In this document: positions 7,607 to 19,077 of the stretch, one piece after another | Layout: every line of letters starts with the position of its first letter | Position numbering within the stretch: position 1 is the stretch's first letter | NCBI GenBank assembly: GCA_905397405.1 | Contig: CAJPVJ010000562.1 | Location: 1 to 23,128, forward strand | Direction: 5' to 3' | Origin: Oppiella nova | Taxonomy: Eukaryota; Arthropoda; Arachnida; Sarcoptiformes; Oppiidae | DNA length: 23,128 nt | The notes under the pieces: model-generated | Told to the model about the DNA's origin: nothing | Databases searched by the model: none | The model's input: the letters and a program-made list of their open reading frames with translations, nothing else | Made by a program: the position numbers and the translations under genes

Positions 7607-9519
7607 GAAAATAGCTTTACATACTATAGTTTCCATACTTTTATTCTCATTTATTTTGTTTCTAATAATCTATAGTTCTCTACAATCATTGAAATTAGAA
7701 AAACTTTATGTTTAAAACACACAAACATCTGCTTTGTTTAACACGAAATCCTCTTTTTTGATATTATTGTATAACAATGTCTTGTGAATGCATTTACAAA
7801 ATTATTCTGTATTTTAAAAAGTACTTAAAATAACACATTTCTCTATAAATGAAACTGGATTTACAAGGAAAGCCTTTTTCTAATGAGAGCTAAACATACA
7901 AATGATGGGCACGAGTGGCGAGAGAATTATAGCTCTAATTCATAAATAATAATATTTGTGAAAAAAAATTAATTATTTGATTTTGCTTTTTATGTAAAAC
8001 AGTTTTTTTTCTTTAGAATAATTATTGAATTTTACTCTAAAATACTGCAAAATACTAAATTTTTATGTATGATATATAAATTATAGGTCGATAATGACTT
8101 AAATTTACTCATCATGTAATTTTTTTTCAATTACGTCACTAATTTTACTATATAAACATCGTTTATTTTCAAGCACCCATTAAGTCTATTTAATGGATAT
8201 TTTGGGAATAATTGACAAAAGGGACATTTGAAATACATTTAGTAATTTACTACATATATTATTTTTATTTTGATTTATATATTTGATCTTTTAATATTAC
8301 ACAGGTCTACATTTAATTAATACTATTAACCATTGAGATTTTTTATTTATGAATAACTAAAAATTTAATACAGATATTTTATCGAATTTATAAAAATAAA
8401 ATGTTATAGTATAGCATATTTTTGAACATTTTTGTTGAGACATTTACTATATTTTCAAATAAAATTATTATTTTAGAAATAAGCTAATATTATATACTAG
8501 TATAAGAAAATTAGATTTTTTTTGCTATGAAATACTTATTTCTTTAGAGAAAACTTCCTTTTTATTTCGTCTCATATATTATATATAAATATATTTATAT
8601 TGCAAATAAAATTAAAGTTAAATAAAATCAAAAATAAATTTCATTTTCGAAAGAAGGGCTCAATATATTGATTAGTTTTTGTTGATATACTATATTTTGA
8701 CGCAAAGATATAAATATACAATTTTTCTTTGGACTTTATTTTGAATAACTTATTATTTAATTATAGAAATGTATGAATGAGCATGTTAACGTATTGATGC
8801 GAGATAGTAAATTTAACCCGGATGTTTTCATATCAAATGTAGTAGGATTTCAAAGAATATTCAGTTTGTTTATAAAAGTAACGTTTATTAATTTTGGAAA
8901 TATTTAACATTTATTTTATTGTTTTAAATCTATTTCTAAACACATGATATATTTCATAACAGGGAGTTATATTGTGAAATAAATAATCCGGAATAATTCT
9001 TGTTTTAAATATTTCATTTCCAAGACTTAATATAAAGATGTTTAGCATTTCCAAAAGTTTATGTAGTATAATTTCTGTAATTATAATAAAATTGTATTTT
9101 TGCGAGAGAGAGTGAGTGAGTGAGTGAGAGAGAGAGAGAGAGCGAGAGAGAGTCACATTCTATTAAGTAGAGATAATAAAATAAAACGAAAATAAAAATA
9201 ATAACACAAAATGCAAATAATGTTCATTCATTTGAATGGCATTGCAATGAATATTCATTTCTTATGTAAAGCCTGTAGTCGTTAGTCGTTTAAAAGTGCG
9301 GGAACGGTCGCTGTGTTAGTAGCAGTGGTTTGGCAGTAGTGGTGATGCAGTTATTTTAAAACCCCTACTCAATATAGCACCACTGGTTAGACATAAAAAT
9401 TATGATATTCACTACATATCAAATAAATGTGACAGTCATTAGTGCTAAACGTATTACACAAATAACTAAATATAAGAATTTATATGTTTTTCCAAAATCC
9501 AGTCCTATTTCTTCGTTAT
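7607..9519 (-). repeat. Repeat unit R, right arm of large inverted duplication
   Basis: This is the reverse complement of 69-2217, lacking the mosaic insert seen at 504-692. It begins directly after a CT tract (7584-7606) and ends at another (9519-9559). An 81-codon minus-strand frame at 8911-9156 is a product of the CT tract plus AT-rich DNA and is not kept in the left arm. No protein, RNA gene or terminal repeat is recognisable. Confidence 0.85.
9104..9152 (-). repeat. (GA)n/(GTGA)n microsatellite within right arm
   Basis: GA tract with a GTGA sub-array, at the position homologous to 451-503 in the left arm. Confidence 0.95.
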
Positions 9520-9559
9520 CTCTCTCTCGCTCTCTCTCTCGCTCTCTCTCTCTCTCTCT
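9519..9559 (+). repeat. (CT)n microsatellite at outer end of right arm
   Basis: CT tract with two CGCT interruptions. The inverted duplication ends here, and the sequence after it (TTATAGTCTTTTGTGAG) is not related to anything at the left end of the window. Confidence 0.95.
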
Positions 9560-9633
9560 TTATAGTCTTTTGTGAGACAAATGTGTATCGACTCTCATAT
9601 TGAATATTCATAAAAATAAAATGTTTTTATTTT

Positions 9634-9814
9634 GTCTCTCTATTTCCATTCCACGACCCAATCCTAGGATTCAAAACCATTCAACGGATTTAATCACAAA
9701 AAACACAACAAAAAAATATTCTGTTGTTAAATATTGTGCCACAAAATTGAAGTATATTTTCCCATCTTATTCTCGATTTGAATATTCTACACGTTATGAT
9801 AGCTTTAAAAATCT
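9634..9814 (+). repeat. 181-bp direct repeat, copy A
   Basis: It is identical to 9968-10148 apart from one C/G difference near 9760. The offset is 334 bases, and the flanks and the intervening 153 bases are unrelated, so it is a dispersed copy rather than a tandem monomer. Both copies are open in the same frame for about 60 codons, but the protein is not recognisable. Confidence 0.92.
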
Positions 9815-9967
9815 ATGTTTGTTTCGCCAGAATGTTCCCATGTTTTATCCAATATAGCGAAAACCATTGATAATAAAAACTAAAAAATTTCAAACATTTT
9901 TCATGTAATAAGAAATCGTTATGTTTTTCATATCACGCATACAGTAAACCGTTGAATATGTTGGCAA

Positions 9968-10148
9968 GTCTCTCTATTTCCATTCCACGACCCAATCCTA
10001 GGATTCAAAACCATTCAACGGATTTAATCACAAAAAACACAACAAAAAAATATTCTGTTGTTAAATATTGTGCCACAAAATTGAAGTATATTTTGCCATC
10101 TTATTCTCGATTTGAATATTCTACACGTTATGATAGCTTTAAAAATCT
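9968..10148 (+). repeat. 181-bp direct repeat, copy B
   Basis: Second copy of the element at 9634-9814. The near-identity indicates a very recent duplication or gene conversion. No terminal inverted repeats or target duplications were found around either copy. Confidence 0.92.
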
Positions 10149-11481
10149 TACAAAATAGGTTATATCGCTTTTGGTAACTATTATTTTTGATTTTTTAAAG
10201 TTTGTAAAAAGTACATTATTCTTTAGCAATACAAAAAGTATAGTGCGTATGTCATTTGGCAACTTATACAACCGTAAACTCTCATTATAAAATCGATAAC
10301 ACATTTGATTTAATTATATTATTTTGATTATAAAATTAATTATCTTTAAGTCTTAGAGAATTAGCCTAAATAATAAAAACATGTTTTTGTTGAGCTATTT
10401 TGTACTATACAACTTAGTTCACTCATAACTTTCACAACTCATTTCATTTTCATCGCATAAAAGACTAATTAAGTAATAATAATAAAACTTTTTGGCAGTT
10501 ATTAATGCATTAAATAGCCAATGGCTCAGACTTTTGAAGCAATCTTTTTACATTATATTTTTGATTGTTTTCCTAAGGCTTTCCATTTATTTCTGTCACC
10601 AAAAAGACATTCTTCTGAGTAAAGCATTTAATTTATGAAATAAAATCTCATTTGTGTTCAGAAATGGTTTTGAAACTTCTAAAAATATCGTAAACTCTTA
10701 TCTTTTCAATGCTAAAACATAGGTTTGTATTAAATTATATGGCAAATGTAAATATTCTTTCAAAGTGCAAAACTTACTCAAAGTTATTGCAGAAATATTG
10801 GACAAATTGTTTAAAAACTTCTAAACGTAATATATTCTATAAATAAAACTTTATCTATATTTAATATCAGCCTAGATAAATAATAAATTCTTTAAATTTA
10901 TATTTTGTACTCTCGCTAGTTTTAGTCGGTATTATAGAAATAATTTCATGAATGTATGCATTATTTCGAAATTCAATTTAAGCATAACATCTCTGCTTAA
11001 AAATATAATGAATAAAAAACAAGGGAATGATATATTATACGAATAGAAAAGTGCCAAGAATAGATTCCGAGTCAGTTTGCACTGGTAGTACGAAAACTGT
11101 ATACCATAAAGTCAAGCACCCATTAAAGTCACAGCGAATTAACAAAAGTTGAGCACAAAAATCAAAACCCAGGCTAACGACGAGGTATTTAATGAAAATA
11201 TGTGTGACGTATAGCACACATACAGTCTTTTGACTGAAAATCTGATGTCAAAAAAGTATTCAATTAATAGAAAACGGAAAGGCATTCACCGTTTCGCACA
11301 CACAGTGAAAAGGTTAGGCATTAAAACAATAAAAAAAATATAAGTGAAGATCTCTTCCATTCATAATTGAGTGAAAAGTAGAGGAAATTTTTCAGTCAAG
11401 CAAAAGGAAGTTTAATTAGTTGACAGACAATGAAGAAAAAAGTTATCTCAAGCAAAACACAGCTCCTTATAGCCATCCGTT

Positions 11482-11502
11482 CCCTCCCATTCCCCTCATC
11501 CC
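11482..11502 (-). promoter_or_regulatory. Putative G-quadruplex motif
   Basis: The minus strand has four runs of three or four G within 21 bases, separated by loops of 4, 3 and 1 bases, which fits the standard G3+N1-7 pattern. It is the only such motif I noticed in this AT-rich window. Confidence 0.5.
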
Positions 11503-11893
11503 ATTCACCGGCAGCCCGTTATTCAGTAGTTTTTTACTATTTTTCTATTTAGTAGTTATTTTGCAAAATAATTTAATATAATATAGTTTTCATTTTACGC
11601 TTCAATTTCTATGTATACAACAATTTACTCAATAACTCTATGCGTGTATTATGTGATAGAATATATTTATTTTCTATTATATTATATAGTTTTGTGTGAT
11701 ATAAACATATTTTGAAAGTCTCCTTTCAACTCTCTATAGAGATATAATGCGATTGTATTGCACACAACTGTCCATTTGTCAAAATTTTCTCGATAAAAAT
11801 TTTGAAATTTTAATCCATATGTGTGTCACAAAGTTTTTTCACTTATTTTTTGTGTGTGTGTTGTGCCTCCAGTTTTGAACATCTTTTCTGAAG

Positions 11894-11921
11894 TCTCTCT
11901 CTCTCTCTCTCCCTCCCTCCC
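11894..11921 (+). repeat. (CT)n microsatellite
   Basis: CT tract running into CCCTCCCTCCC. The flanks are not duplicated nearby. Confidence 0.95.
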
Positions 11922-13584
11922 TTAAAGTGAGTTTCATATATAAAAGTATTTGACTTTCCGTTTGCAAACAATAACACATCTTTCTGTTATAGAATCGCAA
12001 AATTTATAACATTTGATTCAATCAATCAAATACTTTTTGACTTCAAAAACACTTTTGCCATTGAATTGTGTTTTCGAAGTTATATATATTTATTGAGAAA
12101 ACACACACAAATAAAAAGCTTCACAACAATTAGCTATTTATTATGTTTTATTCAAACATGTCTCGGAAAGTAGTTCTTTATTACTGATATTAAAAAATTA
12201 CATGAATTTGCCACATAATGTGCACATAAATCAGTGGTTTAAAGCACTTTTTACTGCAAAAATACTCTTAGGACTGGCTTAAAAAAATTATTTTTATTTT
12301 AAATCCAATTTCTCGCTCTATAATATAAGGGCTTTTACTGGTTTTGACAAAAATAACACTAAAAACATTTCTAACAAAAATACCAATTTTTATCTCATCC
12401 TTTACGCTCACGTCTTTCACTTTTTACTTCAATTTAATTTTTAAATGTGAAGTAGTTTTGCATTTATGGCTAAATATTGAGCAGTTTTCTTAATAATGAT
12501 ATGCTGTTGAGATGAGACTATGTATGGAGTGAAATGTATAATAAAAAGATTCATATAATTTGCAAACATTTATAGAAGTCCTACACTAATGGCTATTAAT
12601 ACTATAAAATGTTTACCAATTCTCCAGAAACTATTCCGAAACAAACAAAACGTGCAAATCTGATGTAAATATGAAATCAAATTAAATGCTTTTGAATAGG
12701 ATTTGAAATAAATAAAATAGCTAAGAATAGCTAATTAGATTTTATTTGCATTTCATACAAATTATACTTAAGCATAAGTGATATTTTGTTGAGTTTATTA
12801 AATAAATAGAAATTCTCAGATTTGGGTTAATATGATATAAAAACTTAAGAAAAACTACAGATTCCTAAATACAGTAACAAAAATAAACAAGAATATTCTG
12901 GTTGGTACGGTAGATAAAACAAAAATGAATTATGCCATGAAACAATTAAACAAATTGATTTACATAATTTTTTGCGTTCAGTCAATTAGTTATCAAAACA
13001 ATAATTAATTAAATAATTATTACGAATTCCCAGCGATCGGGATAAAATAAGTAAGCCGTACATAAACACTAACTTTTCTGCCATAATATCAAAATTGTCG
13101 TTATGTTTGAGAAATAATTTTTACGCTATAAAAGCAATCGCTATAAAAAATTCTTACGTGTATTAATGATAGGGCGATAGCATATCAGTCAAGAGTTTAT
13201 TATTAAAGAATTTAATCAATAGTTTGATGGGCCGTGAGAGCCAAATACAAAAAACGAGCAAAAAAGTCAGTCTTATATTGCAATTTGGCATTCAATTCAA
13301 ATAAATTAATGCATTTTCCAGTCTCTGACAATAAATATCTTTGCAATTGAATCCAAATTGAAAAGAGAGAAAAAAGATTAAAGAGCGTGAAATAGAGGCA
13401 TAATTTTTAGGGCTCCCTGTGTGTAGTGGCAAATTTTTTCTAGGGATAATCAAATGCATTATTTATGCGAAATGCAAATACGATTATTAGGAGGAGTCGT
13501 GTGTCAGTATTGACTGCAATATATCTCAATTGACTCCGAGATGTATTGTCGTGAATTTCATTCAGCTCTAATTTTATGCTAAAT

Positions 13585-13587
<3 letters not shown>

Positions 13588-13626
<39 letters not shown>
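13588..13626 (+). repeat. (GA)n microsatellite
   Basis: Pure GA tract. The flanking sequences are single-copy within the window. Confidence 0.95.
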
Positions 13627-13629
<3 letters not shown>

Positions 13630-13708
13630 TGAAATTATATTTTTTGTGTCCAATAATTCTCTATTATTACTCCTATTTGTGTGACACATGAATGGAAAAG
13701 GATTTTAA

Positions 13709-14125
13709 GTGAAAAACATGGCGTTTTTTGCTGGCAATCACCGATCGATTAACACAACAAATATTAGTTCAAAACAAATATTATATACTATTTGTGTAAA
13801 TAATCAAATTATAATACCTTCACGTCAAGTGATTAATGCATACAAGAAATTCTTGTTTTTATATTTCATTCAATACGTGATTCACTTCAATACAATACAA
13901 TATTCCGTGACGTGTGATGTGTTTAGCAGTTTTCGGCCCCAAATACAACACCACAACTCAGTTTATATAACACTTGCACCAAAAAATGTGCAGAATTTCT
14001 ATACAGCCTTTCCTATCAGTTCGTATACTTTCGCTGATTCTTTGGTAGCAATAATTTATTGGAGATATAGTGAACAGAAAATAAAAGGATATTTGATTTT
14101 ACCAGAAAACCTGCTAAATAACTAA
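13709..14125 (+). CDS. Uncharacterised 138-codon open reading frame
   Basis: An uninterrupted frame of 138 codons in DNA this AT-rich is longer than chance makes likely. Composition is AT-driven (Ile, Tyr, Phe, Asn) but includes SSFRPQIQHHN and a hydrophobic patch around residues 47-60. It has no signal peptide, known motif or paralog in the window. The ATG context is ordinary, with no clear splice sites and no AATAAA directly after the stop. It could be an unrecognised exon, an old element fragment or chance. Confidence 0.2.
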   Translation: MKNMAFFAGNHRSINTTNISSKQILYTICVNNQIIIPSRQVINAYKKFLFLYFIQYVIHFNTIQYSVTCDVFSSFRPQIQHHNSVYITLAPKNVQNFYTAFPISSYTFADSLVAIIYWRYSEQKIKGYLILPENLLNN

Positions 14126-15444
14126 ATAATACGTTCACTGTATGTAATGTATAAATCTAGCACAATGTGTGTACGGATACAGGTATAAGCAATATGTATA
14201 AAATCTAATCAGTGTTTGAGAACAATATACGGAATATGTTTTGATAATAAAACTAGTGATGAGATGCTCTTTATTTTTATCTCCTTTTTTATCATAACTC
14301 ACAGTATTATATCATAACATATAAATGAATAATAGGTTTCGTATATATGAATGTAGATATCATAAGAGAAAAAAAGTTGTCATTACTTATAGTCCACTTC
14401 TTATTTTGTTTTTCTTTGTATTATTACTTCTTTACACATACCGTATATTTAAACTTAAAAAAGGACAGACATTATGGTTTACTCTACTATATTACCCGTG
14501 CTATCTATTGTTGAAGTAAATTTTCTATTTCACAATCCTATTATTTGTCTGACATTTATCCCACAAAGTTGTATTCAAATGTAAAAGAAAGTTATCTCTA
14601 TTTTATTTAGCGTTGAAACTCTACTTTTTTCTAAGAGTACTTCTCCTTTCATGTATTTCTCGTTATTTTCTACTTTTCCATTCAATGCTATAAAATGTTA
14701 TTTCACTTAAGAATAATTGAATGATCTTAATATGAAATGCTAATAGGATTGGTATACAAAAACCAGACATTTATTTCTTATTTTACTTAAAACTACATAA
14801 AATTATGATTCCCTTTAAAACAAATATTCTTACGCATAGATGTGATTATACTATACGGGTTATGCATACTTAAAAAAATTTTACATTAATATTATATATA
14901 AAAATAATAACGATAAGACATTGTAGACATATGTTATTCAAACAGAATTTGCCCGTTAAACTAGACGATAAATTTTATTACAGAATCACAAATGAATGTT
15001 CAATGAATAGCCAGAATCGTTGCCTCAATGAAATGGTGTAAATAATTAAACGCATAGAGAAATAGATTTGACTGAATTAATTACAAAAATACTGCCACAC
15101 AATATGAACATTGGTTTCGTAATAAGAGGTGGTTTCCTACCGATGATTATTAGCAAAAGAGATAATAGCCTTTTAAAGCCATCAAAAACTGGAGGCGATA
15201 TCTAAACAGTACCTCTATTTTCGTGATAAAAGACTAATGGAATCTTTGAAATATATTTTACGGGAGAAAATATTTTTATATTGATTTTTCTAGTTTTATG
15301 CCCGATTTTATTTTTATCAAAAATGACCCAAAATTTACTCTAAAGTTTATATAAAATATTTTGATTGGTATTGAGAGTGAATATACAGAGTATATACTCA
15401 GGCAAATGCTCAGGAATTTTGTCGATAACAACAAATACAACTAC
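14126..15444. other. Non-coding AT-rich stretch downstream of neuroligin exon 1
   Basis: I see no gene or repeat. A 64-codon frame at 14325-14519 with a poly-Leu/Phe stretch is explained by T-rich DNA. Confidence 0.4.
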
Positions 15445-15452
15445 GAGAGAGT

Positions 15453-15500
<48 letters not shown>
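15445..15500 (+). repeat. (GA)n microsatellite
   Basis: GA tract with one GTGG interruption. On the neuroligin strand it is a CT-rich tract about 0.2 kb after the splice donor. Confidence 0.95.
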
Positions 15501-15504
<4 letters not shown>

Positions 15505-15695
15505 TTTTTATAGAATTGAAAACCATTTCAAGTAATTTCAAACAATTTCCATATGAATATCACATACAGTGGGAAAGGGATGAAATTATTGAATCCCTTT
15601 ATAGCGGGAAAAAAGTGTGAATTGAGTAATAAGTACAGTAAAGTCAGAAAAAGTGAATATAAAGCAAATATTTTTCGCGTCTATTCTTCACAGAC

Positions 15696-16200
15696 CTGAT
15701 TGTGTTGAATGGGTTTGTGAGACGATTGGCGTAAATATATTCAAATAAAGACAGTCTTCGCTCTGATTGCTTAACAAACGGATCAAATTCTTCATGTATT
15801 CAAAGCGCTGTAAAGGCATCCGTTTGAGCGCTTCCGACGAGTTCCTCATAATTAGCTCGTAATCGGGTATACGTTGCGGACATACCGGCGACAGTCTGTT
15901 GGCCAGTCGTGTGCCCCTCCAGTGAGTGGGCGTCACCGGCGGCATGAATCGCAGTGAGCCCACCGGCGGCGTGGCGTACGGCACGCCTAAGTAGGCCTCG
16001 ATCGTCGGCAAGTGTATCGATGGGAACTCCGATTGTTTCAAAGGCGTGAATGTGACGTATTTTCCGCGTAATGATCCGTATTTGGTGTTCACCTGACGCA
16101 CCGACAGGTTCTCAGTCTGGTCTGAGCTTATGATAAGTCCAGACATACTTTGTTGCAATAATAAGATGATTGCAAACACTTTGTGCAACATTTCGATCAT
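15696..16200 (-). CDS. NLGN: Neuroligin, first coding exon (partial gene)
   Basis: Neuroligins are postsynaptic membrane adhesion proteins that bind presynaptic neurexins through an inactive cholinesterase-like domain. The exon encodes a signal peptide (residues 1 to about 20, hydrophobic VFAIILLL core) and then the start of the esterase-like fold: TKYGSLRG (39-46), AYLGVPYATPP (69-79), and the disulfide pair Cys107 (VCPQ) and Cys150 in NQSEDCLYLNIF. The stretch ALKRMPLQRFEYMKNL before it (124-139) is typical of arthropod neuroligins rather than ordinary carboxylesterases. N-glycosylation sequons lie at N31, N120 and N145. The start at 16200 has G at -3; Met4 is an alternative. The exon ends at CAATCAG|GTCTGTG (donor 15695-15694, phase 1). 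The catalytic triad region, stalk, membrane segment and cytoplasmic tail are not in the window. Confidence 0.9.
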
Positions 16201-17226
16201 CTCTCTCGTCGTAAATCACATTATTTTCACTAATTATTTGTTTCTAATTATCGGACAAAAAGTCAAAACGTATTTTAGTGGAAAATAAATTTTTGTAATA
16301 AGTTGTGATTATATTTTCTTTTTGAAAAATAAACTTTTGTTTAAATATTTAATCTATAAAATAGCGAATAATTCGTAGAAATATTCTTTTGCTTTTGTTT
16401 AGAGAAAATTTGTGAATAGTTTTTGTTAATCCTCTTTGAATAAATGGAAATTAGTCTCTAATTAGTTTTATAAGCATTCAAACAATACTATATATTTAAT
16501 ACTTTACATGCCATTCAATCATAAATCCTACACTTAATCAATAAATAAGCTAAATAAGATAATTATAGTGTTAGACTTTGTTTATATTAAAATATGAATT
16601 AAATAGCAGCTTTTAATTTACCTAAACACTTGATAACTTTATCAAAACTATAAATAAAATATACTTACAATTAATTATATTTAAATATTGAATAATATTA
16701 TAAATTATTATTTAAATCCATGTCTCGATAGCGTTCACATAACAAAAGCTAAACTATTTTCATAGACAAACATCTCACTGAACAACAGGAAAATCTCAAT
16801 CCATATATTTTCTAAGAACTTATTTTCATATATTATTTATTACTCGAAAATTTCAATATTCAAACTTTTATTATTATTTGAAATATTGAACACAAAAAAT
16901 CATTAATCTTTTAAGAAAAACACCATCAAATTCATAGTAATAGTTATATCACATTTATAAGATGAAAATTTCACGTTTTTTAAAACATAATTACAAATCG
17001 ATAAACGAATTAAAGATTTTCGTAATATATTACTTTCTATTTAATACAATTAACTTAAATATTAATAGATTTTCATATATTTTAATAAATTCTTAAAACA
17101 CATGTGAAGAGATAGTTAGCGAGAGAAATATGATGAGTATTATTGCTAATAGTATAGCCGTTTAGATATAATGATAGACATATAATAGATGTGAACAACA
17201 AATGAATGGTTGGATCACATCCTTAC
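16201..17226 (-). other. Candidate 5' intron of neuroligin
   Basis: Very AT-rich with no reading frame of note. On the minus strand, possible acceptors (AATTAG) occur 20-45 bases before the neuroligin start codon, and a strong donor, ATGG|GTAAGG, lies at 17226. Together they would bound a roughly 1-kb intron in the 5'UTR. Confidence 0.35.
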
Positions 17227-17400
17227 CCATTGAAGAACTGGTAGAGAATGCGAGACTCAGAGGCAGAGCAGAGTAGATATTGTCAAGACTTTAGAGCACT
17301 GGTAGCTGTGTTTGCCGGCAGTGGTAGTAGCAGTTGCTCATCATATGCGGCGTTTCCGAGTTTGAGTGCCAGTGCCTTGCGTTTTGGCCATTGCTTACAC
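17227..17400 (-). other. Candidate neuroligin 5'UTR exon and promoter
   Basis: A stretch of near-balanced GC stands out between AT-rich flanks. On the minus strand it ends in a consensus donor GTAAGG (17226-17221), and a TATATAATATATAATATG stretch precedes it (about 17406-17424), where a TATA-like promoter would sit. The spacing and strand suit a first, non-coding exon of the neuroligin gene. The 86-codon plus-strand frame over it is a by-product of the higher GC. No transcript evidence is available. Confidence 0.3.
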
Positions 17401-18878
17401 TTTTCATATTATATATTATATATACGGTATGATTGTGTGTATATAATAACAAATGCATTCAATCAGTTAAATGCTTTATTCAATACGACTATTAATCAAA
17501 TGCATTGAATACTGCATTTGAATTGTATTCACAGTTGATATTCTGTGAGAATTGTTGTGAATATTATCTGAGAGTAACAAATATATATATATATATTTCA
17601 AAAGCCTTTTATAGTAGTCTCCAAAAATGTTAAATCACTTTTCAAATTTTAATTTCCATTTCAACTCACTTTTATGTTGCGAACTGAACACATAAAATGA
17701 ATACATTTTGTATACAATTTAATTTAATTTATTAAATACGGCATTATAGTCGAGAATAATCTGCAATTCTATAAGAAAATGTAATTCACATCTAAATAAA
17801 ATAGGACTTTTTATATATAACCATAAATTGTTATTTATATTTATCGAGAATATTCTATAACCCAATTGTATTCAAAGCACAAAACTTACATAAAATACTG
17901 TCATAAATAATAAACATAATATTCATTGGGATTCAACATCAAGAAACATGTTTTCTCTAAGTCACAGACATGATTAAAATAAAGGACCAAAAAATCCTAT
18001 GAATTAGTCTCACAAATGAGTGCACGTAATGAACCGACACTAAAGACTCGTTCATTCGGTGATTAAAATTGTTACCCAACCGGTGTATACATCTCTCAAA
18101 ACCTAAACTCCAGTGCCTTTCGCACCCAAATTCACTCTCATTTCTCGCTTTATTAGCGTTTGAGTGAAACAACGCGTCGATTAGTAAATTGCAAACAAAA
18201 TGAGTGCAAAAATATTTGATATACAGTACTAGGCACAAAATGTTCATTGCACTTTTAAATGTATTAAAAACAAAACAAAAAATGCTCAACTTAAATTGGA
18301 ACTTTAATTAAAGAATAATCACTCTAATTTATTACATTGTAAGCCATATACACAGTGCTAAGCATTTTGGTGTATATTTTAATGAGTAAATAGCGAAAGA
18401 AAATTCTTTCAAAATATAAATGTATATCAAATTTGTCAATTAAGTCATAAATTTATTTGCAAGATTAAAATTGTTGTGCACAAACACACAATTAATATTT
18501 GTGTACAAAAAATATTTCGTACAATCCGTGAAATTATGACATAAATTATACAAAATGTGACACAAATTAATCTCAAAACACTAATCCTCTACACGTGCGT
18601 GCATTTATATATAAATTATATAATTTTATTTATGTCTTGTTTGGTACTATTCGCGACTAATGCCTTTGAAGGTAAATATAAATCAATTGATCTAGCAAAC
18701 TACTGTATGCTGTATAGCATACTGTATAGTATTTTTGAAATTCCGATATTTATACCTAATTTTCAATTCTCTATGAAAGGCTCGTCGCTTGGAGTTTAAA
18801 AAAACTGCAAAACAAAAACAGTTTTTATATTGATTTATGTCTTTTACGACTAAGAGATAAATTCTTTGATTCAATACA
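17401..18878. other. Stretch without supported genes, upstream of neuroligin
   Basis: AT-rich, with a (TA)n run at 17580-17597 and a less AT-rich island at 18000-18180 that could be an upstream regulatory element or exon. A 110-codon minus-strand frame covers the island (17957-18289); it is hydrophobic at both ends and matches nothing I know. Another frame at 18557-18799 lies opposite a minus-strand frame and is probably chance. Confidence 0.4.
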
Positions 18879-18969
18879 AGCGAACAGATATAACAGATAT
18901 CTCCGACTGAATAGATATAGAGAGCAGAGAAACGACAAGATTTTCAAATAGAGAGTAAACACATCCCGC
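18879..18969 (+). repeat. Perfect 91-bp inverted repeat, left arm
   Basis: It is the exact reverse complement of 19078-19168, with a 108-base spacer that holds a CT tract (19035-19076). Base-by-base comparison shows no mismatch. Match ends abruptly at both sides. Confidence 0.95.
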
Positions 18970-19030
18970 GAAACACAACGAGAGATCTAAGACTGAAAAC
19001 AGCATTACTTAAAGATTCTGTAAGTGATGT

Positions 19031-19034
<4 letters not shown>

Positions 19035-19076
<42 letters not shown>
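19035..19076 (+). repeat. (CT)n microsatellite
   Basis: Pure CT tract of 21 units within the spacer of the 91-bp inverted repeat. Confidence 0.95.

Positions 19077-19077
<1 letters not shown>

Larger units (their letters stand above)
10149..13587. other. Non-coding AT-rich stretch, possible neuroligin intron
   Basis: No supported gene. It holds a C-rich strip (11464-11520) whose minus strand has a G-quadruplex motif, a CT tract at 11894-11921, and a moderately less AT-rich part at 13390-13560 that includes an ATGCAAAT octamer (13472) of POU-factor type. If the neuroligin exon at 15696 belongs to a gene running leftward, this would be its first coding intron. Confidence 0.4.

Noticed and set aside
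8911-9156. 81-codon minus-strand frame in the right arm
   Set aside because: It begins in the CT tract and is not kept in the left arm, so it is not coding.
9600-10158. Two similar proteins from the 181-bp repeats
   Set aside because: The similarity is entirely due to the DNA repeat; both starts lie outside it and differ, so there is no sign of coding selection.
8168-11123. Shared CAAGCACCCATTAA at 8170 and 11115
   Set aside because: Only about 14 bases match and the flanks differ; treated as coincidence.
14325-14519. 64-codon frame with a membrane-like segment
   Set aside because: The Leu/Phe run comes from a T-rich stretch and no other support is present.
17957-18289. 110-codon minus-strand frame
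   Set aside because: Hydrophobic ends from AT-rich DNA and no family match; frames of this length are possible by chance in a window this size.
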